Source: CAWEWH01 sp963812775
GTDB lineage: Bacteria > Pseudomonadota > Alphaproteobacteria > Rhizobiales > Beijerinckiaceae
Reading direction: 5' to 3'
NCBI GenBank assembly: GCA_963812775.1
Contig: CAWEWH010000004.1
Location: forward strand, 1-64,000
DNA: 64,000 nt
Shown: positions 1-7,402 of the stretch, in pieces
Position numbering within the stretch: position 1 is the stretch's first letter
How the letters are laid out: every line of letters begins with the position of its first letter
Notes under the pieces: generated by a model
Databases searched by the model: none
What the model was told of the DNA's origin: nothing
The model's input: the letters and a program-made list of their open reading frames with translations, nothing else
Program-made: the position numbers and the translations under genes

Positions 1-136
1 CTGCGCGCCGGCCCTTGCTGAACACGCCGCCAAAAACGAGATCGTAGACCGGTGCCCAGCGGTCATAGGCCTGTTCGACCGTTTCGCGGTCGAAGTCGAG
101 TTGCCTTGCGCCGTCAAGCTTGATGATTTCTGCCAT
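1..136 (-). CDS. pmtA: PmtA-like phospholipid N-methyltransferase, N-terminal fragment
   Basis: Only the first 45 codons are in the window; the gene runs off the left edge. The translation begins MAEIIKLDGARQLDF and continues with AYDRWAPVYDLVFGGVF, the typical opening of the rhizobial S-adenosylmethionine-dependent phosphatidylethanolamine N-methyltransferase (PmtA) and related class I methyltransferases. In that family the enzyme makes phosphatidylcholine by methylating phosphatidylethanolamine. The SAM-binding motif lies beyond the edge, so the substrate cannot be judged. The ATG lies 34 bases after the stop of the upstream glycosyltransferase remnant and has no strong Shine-Dalgarno sequence. 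The family call is fairly safe, the exact function less so. Confidence 0.6.
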   Translation of the reverse strand, partial: MAEIIKLDGARQLDFDRETVEQAYDRWAPVYDLVFGGVFSKGRRA

Positions 137-170
137 AGTAGTTTTCTGCCTTGTTGGTCGAAAGATTCAA

Positions 171-1145
171 TTAGCCCTGCACGGCGCTTTGACCGGCCAC
201 GCGGGGAACAGGCCGCAGCGAACGGCTCGGCTGCAACGCCGTCAGATTTCCGATGAACTGTCGCGCGCTGTTTTCCCAGGAACGCTCCAATGCGAAATTC
301 CGGCATGTCTCGCGTGACATGTCGAGCGCACGAAAACAGGCGCTGCGCAGGTCGTTGCCCAGCGCGCCGATCGGATGATCGGCAATGACATCGAGCGGAC
401 CTGTGACCGGAAACGCGGCCACAGGCGTGCCGCAAGCCAATGCCTCAAGCTGCACGACACCGAAGGTGTCGGTAAGGCTCGGAAACACAAAGACGTCCGC
501 AGCCGCCAGATGCGAGGAAGTCCCTGCCCTTCTTCTCGCCGAGGAAGCTGACGTCAGGATATTTCTGCTGCAGCATCGCCTTCTGCGGACCATCGCCGAC
601 CACAACCTTGGAGCCCGGAAGGTCCAGGGAAAGAAACGCCTCGATGTTCTTTTCAATCGCGACGCGGCCCATGGTCATGAAGATCGGCCGCGGCAGATCG
701 AGCACGGCCGGCTCGTCCGGCCGGAACAGGTCGGTGTCGACCCCGCGTGTCGTAGCCGAGCTTGCGAAAACCTCGTTCCGAGAGCTCCTGCCGGAGTGAA
801 TCGGTGGCGACCATGATCATCGAAGAGGCGGCATGAAATTGCCGCATCACCGCATAGCCAACGCTGTCCGGGATACCCGTGCGAACCGAAACATATTCCG
901 GGAAACGCGTGGTATAGGACGTCGTGAAGGCGAGCTTGCGGCGCCGGCAGTAGGCGCGCGCCGCCCAGCCGATCGGGCCTTCGGTGGCGATATGGATGGC
1001 GTCCGGCGCCGCCGCCTCGATCCTGCGGGCGATCTCGCGCCGGTTCGGCAGCGCGATCCGCAACCCCGGATAGGTCGGGACACCGACGGAGGGGAAGCCA
1101 TCGGGGGTCAAAAACCCGATTTCGGCGCCCAGCCCCAGGGCCATG
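171..1145 (-). pseudogene. GT4-type glycosyltransferase, N-terminally truncated with two frameshifts
   Basis: Three frames together give most of a family 4 glycosyltransferase. The first carries GAEIGFLTPDGFPSVGVPTY and HIATEGPIGWAARAYCRRR; the second carries RGVDTDLF, FMTMGRVAIEKNIEAFL and VVVGDGPQ; the third carries LAAADVFVFPSLTDTFGVVQ, the C-terminal nucleotide-sugar region. The frame changes near 757 (an extra G would restore LATTRGVD) and near 520 (an extra T would restore GRDSSHLAAADVF). The usual first 35 or so residues, with the HPQVNGVVRT-type motif, are absent: at about 1145 homology stops and an unrelated secreted ORF begins in another frame. The frameshifts resemble others in this window and may be sequence errors, but the missing N-terminus is not explained that way. 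Relatives act on membrane lipids or surface glycans and often sit beside pmtA. Confidence 0.7.
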
Positions 1146-1313
1146 GCTGCCCTTCTTGCCATGGGCATGGTCGTGGCCGCCGAGGCGCTGCGGCGTCCGG
1201 TAAGGCCGCGTCTCGACTTTCTCCTGGCCGAATGGCTCTTCGGCCGCGTGGCCGGCGCAGGTGGACACTCCGAAGATCACGCCCGCGATCAAGCCGGCCG
1301 CAAGGCAGTGCAT
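1145..1313 (-). pseudogene. N-terminus of a His-rich secreted protein, fused out of frame to the glycosyltransferase
   Basis: The reading frame starting MHCLAAGLIAGVIFG has a clear signal peptide ending near CAGHAAEE, then a short mature stretch with the histidine cluster GGHDHAHGKKGSHG, which resembles metal-binding His-rich segments of zinc-handling proteins. An upstream in-frame ATG at 1319 is also possible, but GAGGGAG lies at good spacing for the one at 1313. From about 1145 the frame enters the glycosyltransferase sequence out of register, so the native C-terminus is lost or was never here. No protein family is recognised. The AT-rich palindrome just upstream supports a regulated promoter. 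This could be a recombination scar or an assembly join. Confidence 0.35.
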
Positions 1314-1335
1314 TGCCATCTCCCTCGTCGTCGGA

Positions 1336-1354
1336 AATGTAACAATATAACATT
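1336..1354. promoter_or_regulatory. AT-rich imperfect palindrome, Zur-like operator candidate
   Basis: AATGTAACAATATAACATT is an imperfect palindrome: seven of nine positions match between the half-sites AATGTAACA and AATGTTATA. It lies 17-40 bases upstream of the His-rich secreted ORF. The half-site resembles the ATGTTATA-type arms of alphaproteobacterial Zur (zinc uptake regulator) boxes as I recall them. It stands out as AT-rich in a very GC-rich region. Assignment to Zur is inference; another Fur-family or MerR-type site is possible. Confidence 0.35.
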
Positions 1355-1410
1355 GCTCCAAGTCAAGGCAGCGGGCCGGCTCGCGGCGGCGGGGCAGGGG
1401 CGAGCGGCCG

Positions 1411-1448
1411 CAAAAAGCATCTGGCCCCCGCGGGAGCGCGGGGGCCAG
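1411..1448 (-). terminator. Rho-independent-like terminator after flgH
   Basis: Read on the minus strand, a perfect 12-base-pair stem (CTGGCCCCCGCG paired with CGCGGGGGCCAG) with a 4-base loop is followed after four bases by five Ts. It lies 63 bases past the flgH stop and closes the flgF-G-A-H operon. Confidence 0.75.
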
Positions 1449-1511
1449 TCGGGACGGCCAGCTGAGCTTGGGGAGCGTGCCGGCCGTCCGGGAGCCGGAC
1501 GGCAGGTGGCT

Positions 1512-2295
1512 CTAGAACGGCAACAGGATATCCATCACCTGCTGGCCGTAGCGCGGTTGCTGCACGTCGATGAGCTGGCCCTTGCCGCCATAGCCGATGC
1601 GCGCCTCGGCGATCTTGCTCGACTCGATGGTGTTGTCGCTCTCGATGTCCTCGGGCCGCACGACGCCGGCGACGATCAATTGGCGCATCTCGAAATTGAC
1701 GCGGATCTCCTGCTTGCCCTCGATGACAAGATTGCCGTTGGGCAGCGCCTGGGTGACCACAGCCGCCACGTTGGTGGTGAGCTGCTCGGCCCGGCTGGTC
1801 GAGCCCTCGCCCTCGCTCGATCCCGTCGAGTTCCATCTTGTAGAGCGCATCCTTGCTGGCGCCGTCAGGCAGGAATTTCTCGAGCCTGGTCTCGTAGCCG
1901 AAGAATTTTCCGAGCCCGAAGCTTTCGTCGGCGGTGCGCGAGCGCTTGGTCTTGTTGTCGAAATTGGCCCGGTCGGTGACCTTCACTTTCACCGTGACGA
2001 GGTCGCCGACGAAGCGGGCGCGCTGGTCCTTGAAGAAGCCGCGCGCGCCGGTGCGCCACAGCGAGTTCGACGCGTAGTAGGCGGGCTGCGCCTCCGGCAT
2101 CGGCATCTTCACCGGCTTGTAGCCTGGCTGCGCGGTGGGGTCCTGGATGGCCGACAGGTTCGGCGCCTGGCCGACATTGGCGAGCCGGTCGCAGGCGCCG
2201 AGCATGAGCGCGATGGCGGCGATGGCGGCCGAGGCATTGAGCGAAGCGGGCATCGTTGATCCCATCCTTGATCGTTGGGCAAGTACGCGACGCAT
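1512..2295 (-). CDS. flgH: FlgH, flagellar L-ring lipoprotein (one frameshift)
   Basis: FlgH forms the outer-membrane L ring of the flagellar basal body. The N-terminus is a lipoprotein signal with lipobox LGAC, and the mature part has the family segment NSLWRTGARGFFKDQRARFVGD. The frame breaks near 1820: the upstream frame ends KDALYKMELDG, and the downstream frame continues SSEGEGSTSRAEQLTTNVAA through NGNLVIEGKQEIRVN to DILLPF. Removing one base from the GGGATCG stretch joins them and gives about 260 residues, the normal FlgH length. The ATG is preceded by AGGAG at 8 bases. It is last in the flgF-G-A-H operon. A sequence error is the likeliest cause of the break. Confidence 0.9.
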
Positions 2296-2306
2296 GGCCG
2301 CTCTCC

Positions 2307-3293
2307 TCAGCGCTGGGCGGCTGCCGGAACGTTGCTTTGGGCGAACCGGCCAGGCAGCGCGTGGCTCACCGAGACGCGTCCGGGGCCGATGATGGTCGCC
2401 TGCAGGACGCGCTTCGATTGCAGGTTCTGCACGGCGATCAAGTCGCCGAGGGCACCCGCCTCATTGGCTTTGCCGCGCAACGACAATGTCAGTCCCGGCG
2501 CCTCGTAAACCATCACCACCGGCTCGCCGCGGGCGACGATCTCCTGGCGCATGATCTCGCTCTGGCGCAGCACGGTGCCGGCCGACAGCGCCCGGCGCGC
2601 CACGCGGCCGGCAAGCGCGGCAGCGTCGGTCAGCGCATCACCAGGCACGCCCTCGCGGATGCGGCGCTCGATCGTCACGTCCTCGGCCTTGACGGCCTCG
2701 CCGCGGGCCACGGCGCGATTGAGCAGCACCACCTCGACGGTCTCGATGGCGATGCCGCTGACGCGCAGCTGGCCGCGCCGGCCTTTCGTCGAGCCCGACA
2801 TGACGATGACGGCGCTGAGACGGCGGCTGCGCGGGTCGTAGGCGAGGTCCTCGACGGTCGGGGGGGTCTTGAGCAGCGCATCGACCAGCAGGGTCGGCGT
2901 GCCGTCCAGCACGACGGTGGTGGTGGCCGGCTCAAGGCCGTGGCGTTCCGCCAAGAGCGGCTTCAGGGCGGCTTCGATCTCGCCGGCGCCGATGCGACGG
3001 GCGGCCCGCGTGACGACGACCTGGAGGCGTCCGCCGGTGTCGATGCCGGCAACGCCGAGCGCCTGGGCCGCATCGACGATGCGGTTCACCTGGATGGTGC
3101 CGCTCTCGCCGAGCGCCGGGGCCCTGAACAGAGCGCGGGTCGCCATGGGCCCGCCCGCGCCTTCGAGGAGGTCGGCGAGGGTGACGGTCTCGGCTTCGAC
3201 GCGCACCTCCGGTCGCAGCACGATGGTGCCGGCGGCCGCAAAGCCGGGGAGAGCCAAGAAGGCGGCGGCCAGAAGAGCGCGAAGGGTTTTCAC
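2307..3293 (-). CDS. flgA: FlgA, P-ring assembly chaperone
   Basis: FlgA is a periplasmic chaperone for assembly of the FlgI P ring. The 328-residue product starts with a signal peptide (MKTLRALLAAAFLALPGFAAAG). Its C-terminal half has the SAF-type domain, beginning around LNRAVARGEAVKAEDVTIER and ending with GLTLSLRGKANEAGALGD, where FlgA normally carries its conserved region. It is longer than enterobacterial FlgA, as in other alphaproteobacteria, with an extra N-terminal domain. It lies 12 bases after flgG and 11 before flgH, all on the same strand. flgI is not in the window. Confidence 0.93.
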   Translation of the reverse strand: MKTLRALLAAAFLALPGFAAAGTIVLRPEVRVEAETVTLADLLEGAGGPMATRALFRAPALGESGTIQVNRIVDAAQALGVAGIDTGGRLQVVVTRAARRIGAGEIEAALKPLLAERHGLEPATTTVVLDGTPTLLVDALLKTPPTVEDLAYDPRSRRLSAVIVMSGSTKGRRGQLRVSGIAIETVEVVLLNRAVARGEAVKAEDVTIERRIREGVPGDALTDAAALAGRVARRALSAGTVLRQSEIMRQEIVARGEPVVMVYEAPGLTLSLRGKANEAGALGDLIAVQNLQSKRVLQATIIGPGRVSVSHALPGRFAQSNVPAAAQR

Positions 3294-3305
3294 TGTGCGC
3301 TCCCG

Positions 3306-4097
3306 TCAGCCGCGGAACATCTGCGCCGTCGACTGATACATCTGGTCGGCGGCGCTGATGATCTTGGAGTTCATCTCATAGGCACGCTGGGCGGCGATGA
3401 GCGAGGAGATCTCGGTGACGGCATTGACGTTGGCGTCCTCGAGGAAGCCCTGCTGCAGATTGCCGAAGCCCTCCGAATTGGGTGTGCCGTCGATGGCCGG
3501 TCCCGAGGCGGTCGTCTCGACGAAGAGGTTGTCGCCGATGGATTCGAGGCCGACCTTGTTGATGAAGCGCGACAGCGTCAGCTGGCCGAGCGCCTGGGGG
3601 GCCGTCTGTCCCGTCACGTTCGCTTCCACCTGGCCGAGGGCCGAGATGGTCACCTTGCCGGCGTTCTGCGGCACCGTGATGCTGGGATCGACGAGATAGC
3701 CATCGGCAGTGACGAGCTGGCCTTGCGCGTCGAGTTGGAAGGAGCCGTCGCGGGTGAAGGCGGTGCGGCCGTCCGGCAGCTTGATGCGGAAGAAGCCTTC
3801 GCCGCGGACGGCGAGGTCGTAATCGTTGCTGGTCTGCGTCACAGAGCCTTGCGACATGATGCGTGGCGTCGACGAGGTCTTGACGCCCGAGCCGATGGAA
3901 ATGCCGGCCGGCACGATGGTGCCCTGGTCGGAGGAGGCCGCACCCGGACGGCGCTGCGTCTCGTAGAGCAGGTCCTGGAACTGCGCCCGCTGGCGCTTGT
4001 AGCCGGTGGTCCTGAGGTTGGCGATGTTGTTGGAGATGACCTGGACGTTGAGTTCCTGGGCGGCCATCCCGGTGGCGGCAGTCTGCAGGGCGCGCAT
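3306..4097 (-). CDS. flgG: FlgG, distal rod protein
   Basis: FlgG builds the distal rod of the flagellar basal body and is exported by the flagellar type III system. The product has 263 residues, close to the usual 260-262. It begins MRALQTAATGMAAQELNVQV with the rod-protein signature VISNNIANLRTTGYKR, and ends with the C-terminal heptad region SSLIAAQRAYEMNSKIISAA and DQMYQSTAQMFRG. It is complete, without frameshift. It follows flgF by 17 bases and precedes flgA by 12, in the conserved alphaproteobacterial order. Confidence 0.97.
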   Translation of the reverse strand: MRALQTAATGMAAQELNVQVISNNIANLRTTGYKRQRAQFQDLLYETQRRPGAASSDQGTIVPAGISIGSGVKTSSTPRIMSQGSVTQTSNDYDLAVRGEGFFRIKLPDGRTAFTRDGSFQLDAQGQLVTADGYLVDPSITVPQNAGKVTISALGQVEANVTGQTAPQALGQLTLSRFINKVGLESIGDNLFVETTASGPAIDGTPNSEGFGNLQQGFLEDANVNAVTEISSLIAAQRAYEMNSKIISAADQMYQSTAQMFRG

Positions 4098-4114
4098 GAT
4101 AGGTCTCCTTTGCC

Positions 4115-4858
4115 TTACGCCGGAACGTCGGCGAGGCGGCTGATGGCGGTCTGGCGCAGCTGGTCCATGTTCTGCATGAGGCTGGCGACCGACTGGTAAG
4201 TGCGGTTGACGTAGATGAGCCGGCTCATCTCGAGCACCGGCCTGACGTTCGAACGCTCGACAGCGCCTAATTCCAAGGTCGACTTGCCGACGGCCGATTC
4301 CGCCGTCCCCGTCGACGAGAAGGTGTTGGCGCCCTCGTTCTTCAGCATGCGGGGGTCGGCGAAGCGCACCAGGCGCAGCTTGCCGCGCTGGCCTTGGCTC
4401 GAGCTCACCGTGCCGTCGGCACCGATGTTGAAGCCGCTCTCGGTGTTGCCGAAGGCGATGGGACCGCTCTCGCCGATGACCGCAAAGCCGTCGCTGTTCA
4501 CGAGCTGGCCGCGCTGGTCGATCTCCAGCGAGCCGTTGCGAGTGTAGCGCTCGCCGGCCGGCGTCTGCACGACGAGAAAGCCGTCGCCGCGGACCGCCAC
4601 GTCGAGGGGGTTGCCGGTGCGCTCGATACTGCCGGTGGAGAAGTCGACCGGGTTGCCGTCGTCAACCACGTAGGAGAGGCGCCGGTCGGCCAGCGGAAAC
4701 GTCTCCGCGCTGGCCTTCGGCATCAAATGTTCTTTGAAGGCCGACGCGCGCGCCTTGAATCCATTGGTCGACGCATTCGCCATGTTGTTGGCGATGACAT
4801 CGAGCTCACGGCTGAGCGCCATCTGGCGCGACAAGCCGATGAGAAGTGCGTTTTCCAT
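4115..4858 (-). CDS. flgF: FlgF, proximal rod protein
   Basis: FlgF is a proximal rod component. The chosen start gives 247 residues beginning MENALLIGLSRQMALSRELD, with the rod signature VIANNMANASTNGFKA and a C-terminal region (LEMSRLIYVNRTYQSVASLM) that packs into the coiled-coil core. A longer in-frame reading to 4978 exists, but GGGAG lies 7 bases before the chosen ATG and the family starts there. It is first in a leftward operon with flgG, flgA and flgH; a sigma-54-like promoter lies 70 bases upstream. Confidence 0.95.
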   Translation of the reverse strand: MENALLIGLSRQMALSRELDVIANNMANASTNGFKARASAFKEHLMPKASAETFPLADRRLSYVVDDGNPVDFSTGSIERTGNPLDVAVRGDGFLVVQTPAGERYTRNGSLEIDQRGQLVNSDGFAVIGESGPIAFGNTESGFNIGADGTVSSSQGQRGKLRLVRFADPRMLKNEGANTFSSTGTAESAVGKSTLELGAVERSNVRPVLEMSRLIYVNRTYQSVASLMQNMDQLRQTAISRLADVPA

Positions 4859-4927
4859 CGCACGCTCCCGCTTGGTCCCGCGAGACCCCCGACGCTCCCC
4901 AGCGCGGCATCTCGCATCCGGTGCCTC

Positions 4928-4942
4928 GCAGGCGCCGTGCCA
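4928..4942 (-). promoter_or_regulatory. Sigma-54 (RpoN) promoter candidate for flgF operon
   Basis: On the minus strand TGGCACGGCGCCTGC matches the -24/-12 consensus TGGCACG-N4-TTGC with one change (C for the first T) and exact GG-N10-GC spacing. A start about 12 bases downstream would leave a leader of about 59 bases before flgF. Rod and ring genes are sigma-54 dependent in Caulobacter, so the position fits. Confidence 0.6.
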
Positions 4943-4980
4943 ATTCGGGCCAACAGTCGAAATCAGATTCAACATCAAGC

Positions 4981-5005
4981 GGTTAAGGCGACCGGCTGAT
5001 TAACC
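4981..5005. repeat. Inverted repeat GGTTAA-N13-TTAACC
   Basis: Two perfect 6-base arms, GGTTAA and TTAACC, are separated by 13 bases in the flgF-fliL spacer. TTAA half-sites are the core of CtrA boxes, but the spacing here is 13 rather than 7, so this is either two half-sites or a site for another dimer. Nothing further can be claimed. Confidence 0.4.
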
Positions 5006-5060
5006 GCGGTGGCGCGCGCGGTGGCCGGAGGCAAGAATGACCAGGTCAAAATTGCCGGGC

Positions 5061-5075
5061 TTAACGGGCCATTAA
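5061..5075 (+). promoter_or_regulatory. CtrA binding site before fliL
   Basis: TTAACGGGCCATTAA is an exact TTAA-N7-TTAA, the binding consensus of the cell-cycle response regulator CtrA. It lies 88 bases before the fliL start. CtrA directly drives fliLM in Caulobacter, and the kinase that controls CtrA, CckA, is encoded in this window. Confidence 0.7.
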
Positions 5076-5163
5076 CCATGTCGGCAGCACCGTGGCGGGC
5101 AGAAGCGCCCCATGGGCGCGCCAACCCATTGCGAAAAACCCCGTTGCGGCGCGAGGCGGCGAG

Positions 5164-5685
5164 ATGGCGAAGAAGCCCAAAGAAAAAGAAGAAGACGCCG
5201 ACGCTGAAGGCGAGGCCGAGGCTCAAGAAGGAGCCGTCGGAGGCGAAGGCAAGGGCGGCAAGAAGAAGCTCATCATCATTGCGGCCGCTGCCCTCGTGGT
5301 GCTGATGGCGGCTGGCGGCGGCGGTTACTTCTTCCTGGCGGGCGGCAAGAAAGAAGAGGCCGCAGCCAAGAAGATGGTGGCCTTCCTCGACATCCGCGAG
5401 ATGACCGTCAACCTGGCGCAAGGGCCGCAGCAGGATCGTCCGCAATATCTGAAGCTGAAAGTGGCGCTGGAAGTCACCGACCCGAAGCTGGTGACGGCGC
5501 TGACGCCGCTCCTGCCGCGCATCGAGGATGCGTTCCAGGTCTATGTACGCGAGCTCAGGAGTTCCGATCTCGAGGGGTCGGCCGGCGTCTACCGGCTGAA
5601 GGAAGAATTGCTGCGGCGGGTCAACATGGCGGTCTACCCGTCGAAGGTCGACGCCGTGCTGTTCAAGGAAATCGTCGTCCAGTAG
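5164..5685 (+). CDS. fliL: FliL, flagellar basal body-associated protein
   Basis: FliL is an inner-membrane protein around the stator that supports torque generation. The 173-residue product has a charged cytoplasmic N-terminus (MAKKPKEKEEDADAEGEAE), one membrane segment (LIIIAAAALVVLMAAGGGGY) and a periplasmic domain with YLKLKVALEVTDPKLV and a C-terminal LLRRVNMAVYPSKVDAVLF. The ATG at this point was preferred over 5092 because family members start with this Lys/Glu-rich segment. It is first in a rightward operon and nine bases before fliM. Confidence 0.92.
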   Translation: MAKKPKEKEEDADAEGEAEAQEGAVGGEGKGGKKKLIIIAAAALVVLMAAGGGGYFFLAGGKKEEAAAKKMVAFLDIREMTVNLAQGPQQDRPQYLKLKVALEVTDPKLVTALTPLLPRIEDAFQVYVRELRSSDLEGSAGVYRLKEELLRRVNMAVYPSKVDAVLFKEIVVQ

Positions 5686-5694
5686 GGGGCGCGC

Positions 5695-6894
5695 GTGGCG
5701 CTTGAGACGGATCAAGAGGCTGCCGACAAGCGGGCCGCGGACGCCAACGCGCCGCAATCGGCCGACAAGCTCGCCGAGGATTGGGGTGCCGCTCTCGAAG
5801 AGCAGGGATCGGTGCCGGAGGGCAGCGGCGGCGACATGGCGGCCCAGTGGGCCTCAATGGTGGACGGGCCGGACGGCTCGGAAGCCGGCGCCGACCGGCT
5901 GATGACCCAGAACGAGATCGACGGGCTGCTCGGCTTCTCCACCGCCGAGAATGCGCTCGCCAACCATTCGGGCATCCGGGCCATCGCGGATTCCAGCCGC
6001 GTCTCGCACGAACGCCTGCCGATGCTGGAGATCGTCTTCGACCGCATGGTGCGCCTGCTCGCCAGCAGCCTGCGCAACTTCTTCTCCGACAACGTCGAGG
6101 TGACGATGCAGGAGGTCACGTCGGTGCGCTTCGGCGACTACGTGAACTCCATCCCGCTGCCGACCCTGCTCGGCGTCTTCAAGGCCGAGGAATGGGAGAA
6201 TCTCGGCCTCGTCACCGTCGAGCCCGACCTGATCTATGCCGCCCTCGACATCCTGCTCGGCGGCAAGCGCGGCGTCTCGAGCATGAAGCTCGATGGCCGA
6301 CCGTTCACGACCATCGAGATTCACCTGGTGAAGCGGCTCATCGAGACGGTGCTGGGCGACGCCGAACTCGCCTTTCGGCCGCTGTCGCCCGTCACGTTCC
6401 AAGTCGACCGCGTCGAGACCAATCCGCGCTTCGCCATGATCTCGCGCCCCGCCAACGCGGCCATCCTGGTGGAGCTGCGCTTCGACATGGAGGAGCGCGG
6501 CGGCAAGATGCAGATCCTCTTGCCCTACGCCACCATCGAGCCCATTCGCGACCTCCTGCTGCAGAGCTTCATGGGCGAGAAGCTCGGCCGCGATCCCATC
6601 TGGGAGGGGCATCTGGCGACCGAGATCTGGCAGTCGCGCATCGGCGTCGAGGCGGTGCTGCACGAGACCAGGATGCCGCTCAAGCGCATCGCGCAACTGG
6701 AAGTGGGCGACACGCTGACCTTCGACAAGCGCGCCGATGGGCTGATCACGCTGCGCTGCGGCGACGTGGTCCTCACCGAGGGGCGGGTGGGGCGGCTCGA
6801 CGACCGCGTCGCGGTGCAGATCGCGCGGCCGCTCAGGCGTTCGCGCACCACCCTTGCCGCCTTCGAGGCAAGCGCCAAGAGCCATAAGCCATGA
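5695..6894 (+). CDS. fliM: FliM, flagellar motor switch protein
   Basis: FliM sits in the C ring, binds phosphorylated CheY and sets rotation direction. The 399-residue product (GTG start) has an N-terminal extension of about 65 residues, rich in Ala, Asp and Glu, before the CheY-binding and switch motif LMTQNEIDGLLGF at residues 69-81. The middle domain (SIPLPTLLGVFKAEEWENLG, DILLGGKRG) and the C-terminal SpoA-like domain (RIAQLEVGDTLTFDK) follow. E. coli FliM has 334 residues, so the extension is notable. The gene follows fliL closely and leads into three further flagellar genes. Confidence 0.95.
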   Translation: MALETDQEAADKRAADANAPQSADKLAEDWGAALEEQGSVPEGSGGDMAAQWASMVDGPDGSEAGADRLMTQNEIDGLLGFSTAENALANHSGIRAIADSSRVSHERLPMLEIVFDRMVRLLASSLRNFFSDNVEVTMQEVTSVRFGDYVNSIPLPTLLGVFKAEEWENLGLVTVEPDLIYAALDILLGGKRGVSSMKLDGRPFTTIEIHLVKRLIETVLGDAELAFRPLSPVTFQVDRVETNPRFAMISRPANAAILVELRFDMEERGGKMQILLPYATIEPIRDLLLQSFMGEKLGRDPIWEGHLATEIWQSRIGVEAVLHETRMPLKRIAQLEVGDTLTFDKRADGLITLRCGDVVLTEGRVGRLDDRVAVQIARPLRRSRTTLAAFEASAKSHKP

Positions 6895-6943
6895 GACGCA
6901 GCCGTGAGCATCCGCGACCTGTACGGCACGACGGAGACCTGAC

Positions 6944-7402
6944 ATGAGCGGCGGCATTTCCCTTCTGGCCGACCTTCTGGTCGCGACGCTGCTGGTGGCC
7001 ACGATCGGCACGAGCCTCGTGCTCAGCCGGCGCATCCGCCGCCTCAAGGCCGATGAGGCCACCATGCGCAAGACCATCGGCGAACTCGTGGTGGCGACCG
7101 AGACGGCCGAGCGCGCCATCGCGGGCCTGCGCACCACGCTCGGCGAATGCGACCGCACTCTCGCCGAGCGGCTCAAGGCGGCGGAGCGCTATTCGATCGA
7201 TCTCGCCCAGCAGGTGGGCGCCGGCGAAGAGGTGATGAGCCGCATCGCCAAGATCGTCGAGGCCTCGCGGCTCGTCGAGCCGGTGAGGGCGCTGGCCCCG
7301 GAGCCGGTGTCCACGGCCGCCATGAAGCTCAAGGCCGCCGCGGCCCGCGCCGAGGCGCTGGCCGAGCGCGCCGTGCGGCGGCTCGAGAGCGAAGCGGCAT
7401 GA
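6944..7402 (+). CDS. DUF6468-type flagellar membrane protein
   Basis: The 152-residue protein has one N-terminal membrane segment (LLADLLVATLLVATIGTSLV), a basic stop-transfer RRIRRLK, then a long helical, probably coiled-coil region (residues 30-100) and an alanine-rich tail. This matches the DUF6468 family found between fliM and motE-like genes in alphaproteobacteria; its biochemical role is not known to me. GGAG lies 7 bases before the ATG. Its stop overlaps the next start in an ATGA, so the two are translationally coupled. Confidence 0.75.
   Translation: MSGGISLLADLLVATLLVATIGTSLVLSRRIRRLKADEATMRKTIGELVVATETAERAIAGLRTTLGECDRTLAERLKAAERYSIDLAQQVGAGEEVMSRIAKIVEASRLVEPVRALAPEPVSTAAMKLKAAAARAEALAERAVRRLESEAA

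Larger units (their letters stand above)
4859..5163. other. Divergent control region between flgF and fliL
   Basis: This 305-base stretch holds no gene. It separates the leftward flgF operon from the rightward fliL operon. It contains a sigma-54-type promoter facing flgF, an inverted repeat GGTTAA-N13-TTAACC, and a perfect CtrA-type site facing fliL, each listed separately. An ORF entering fliL from 5092 is open but lacks family similarity before the lysine-rich fliL start. Confidence 0.7.

Noticed and set aside
2256..4199. Open frame of 647 codons antisense to flgA and flgG
   Set aside because: Shadow of intact flagellar genes, with no ribosome-binding site or motif.
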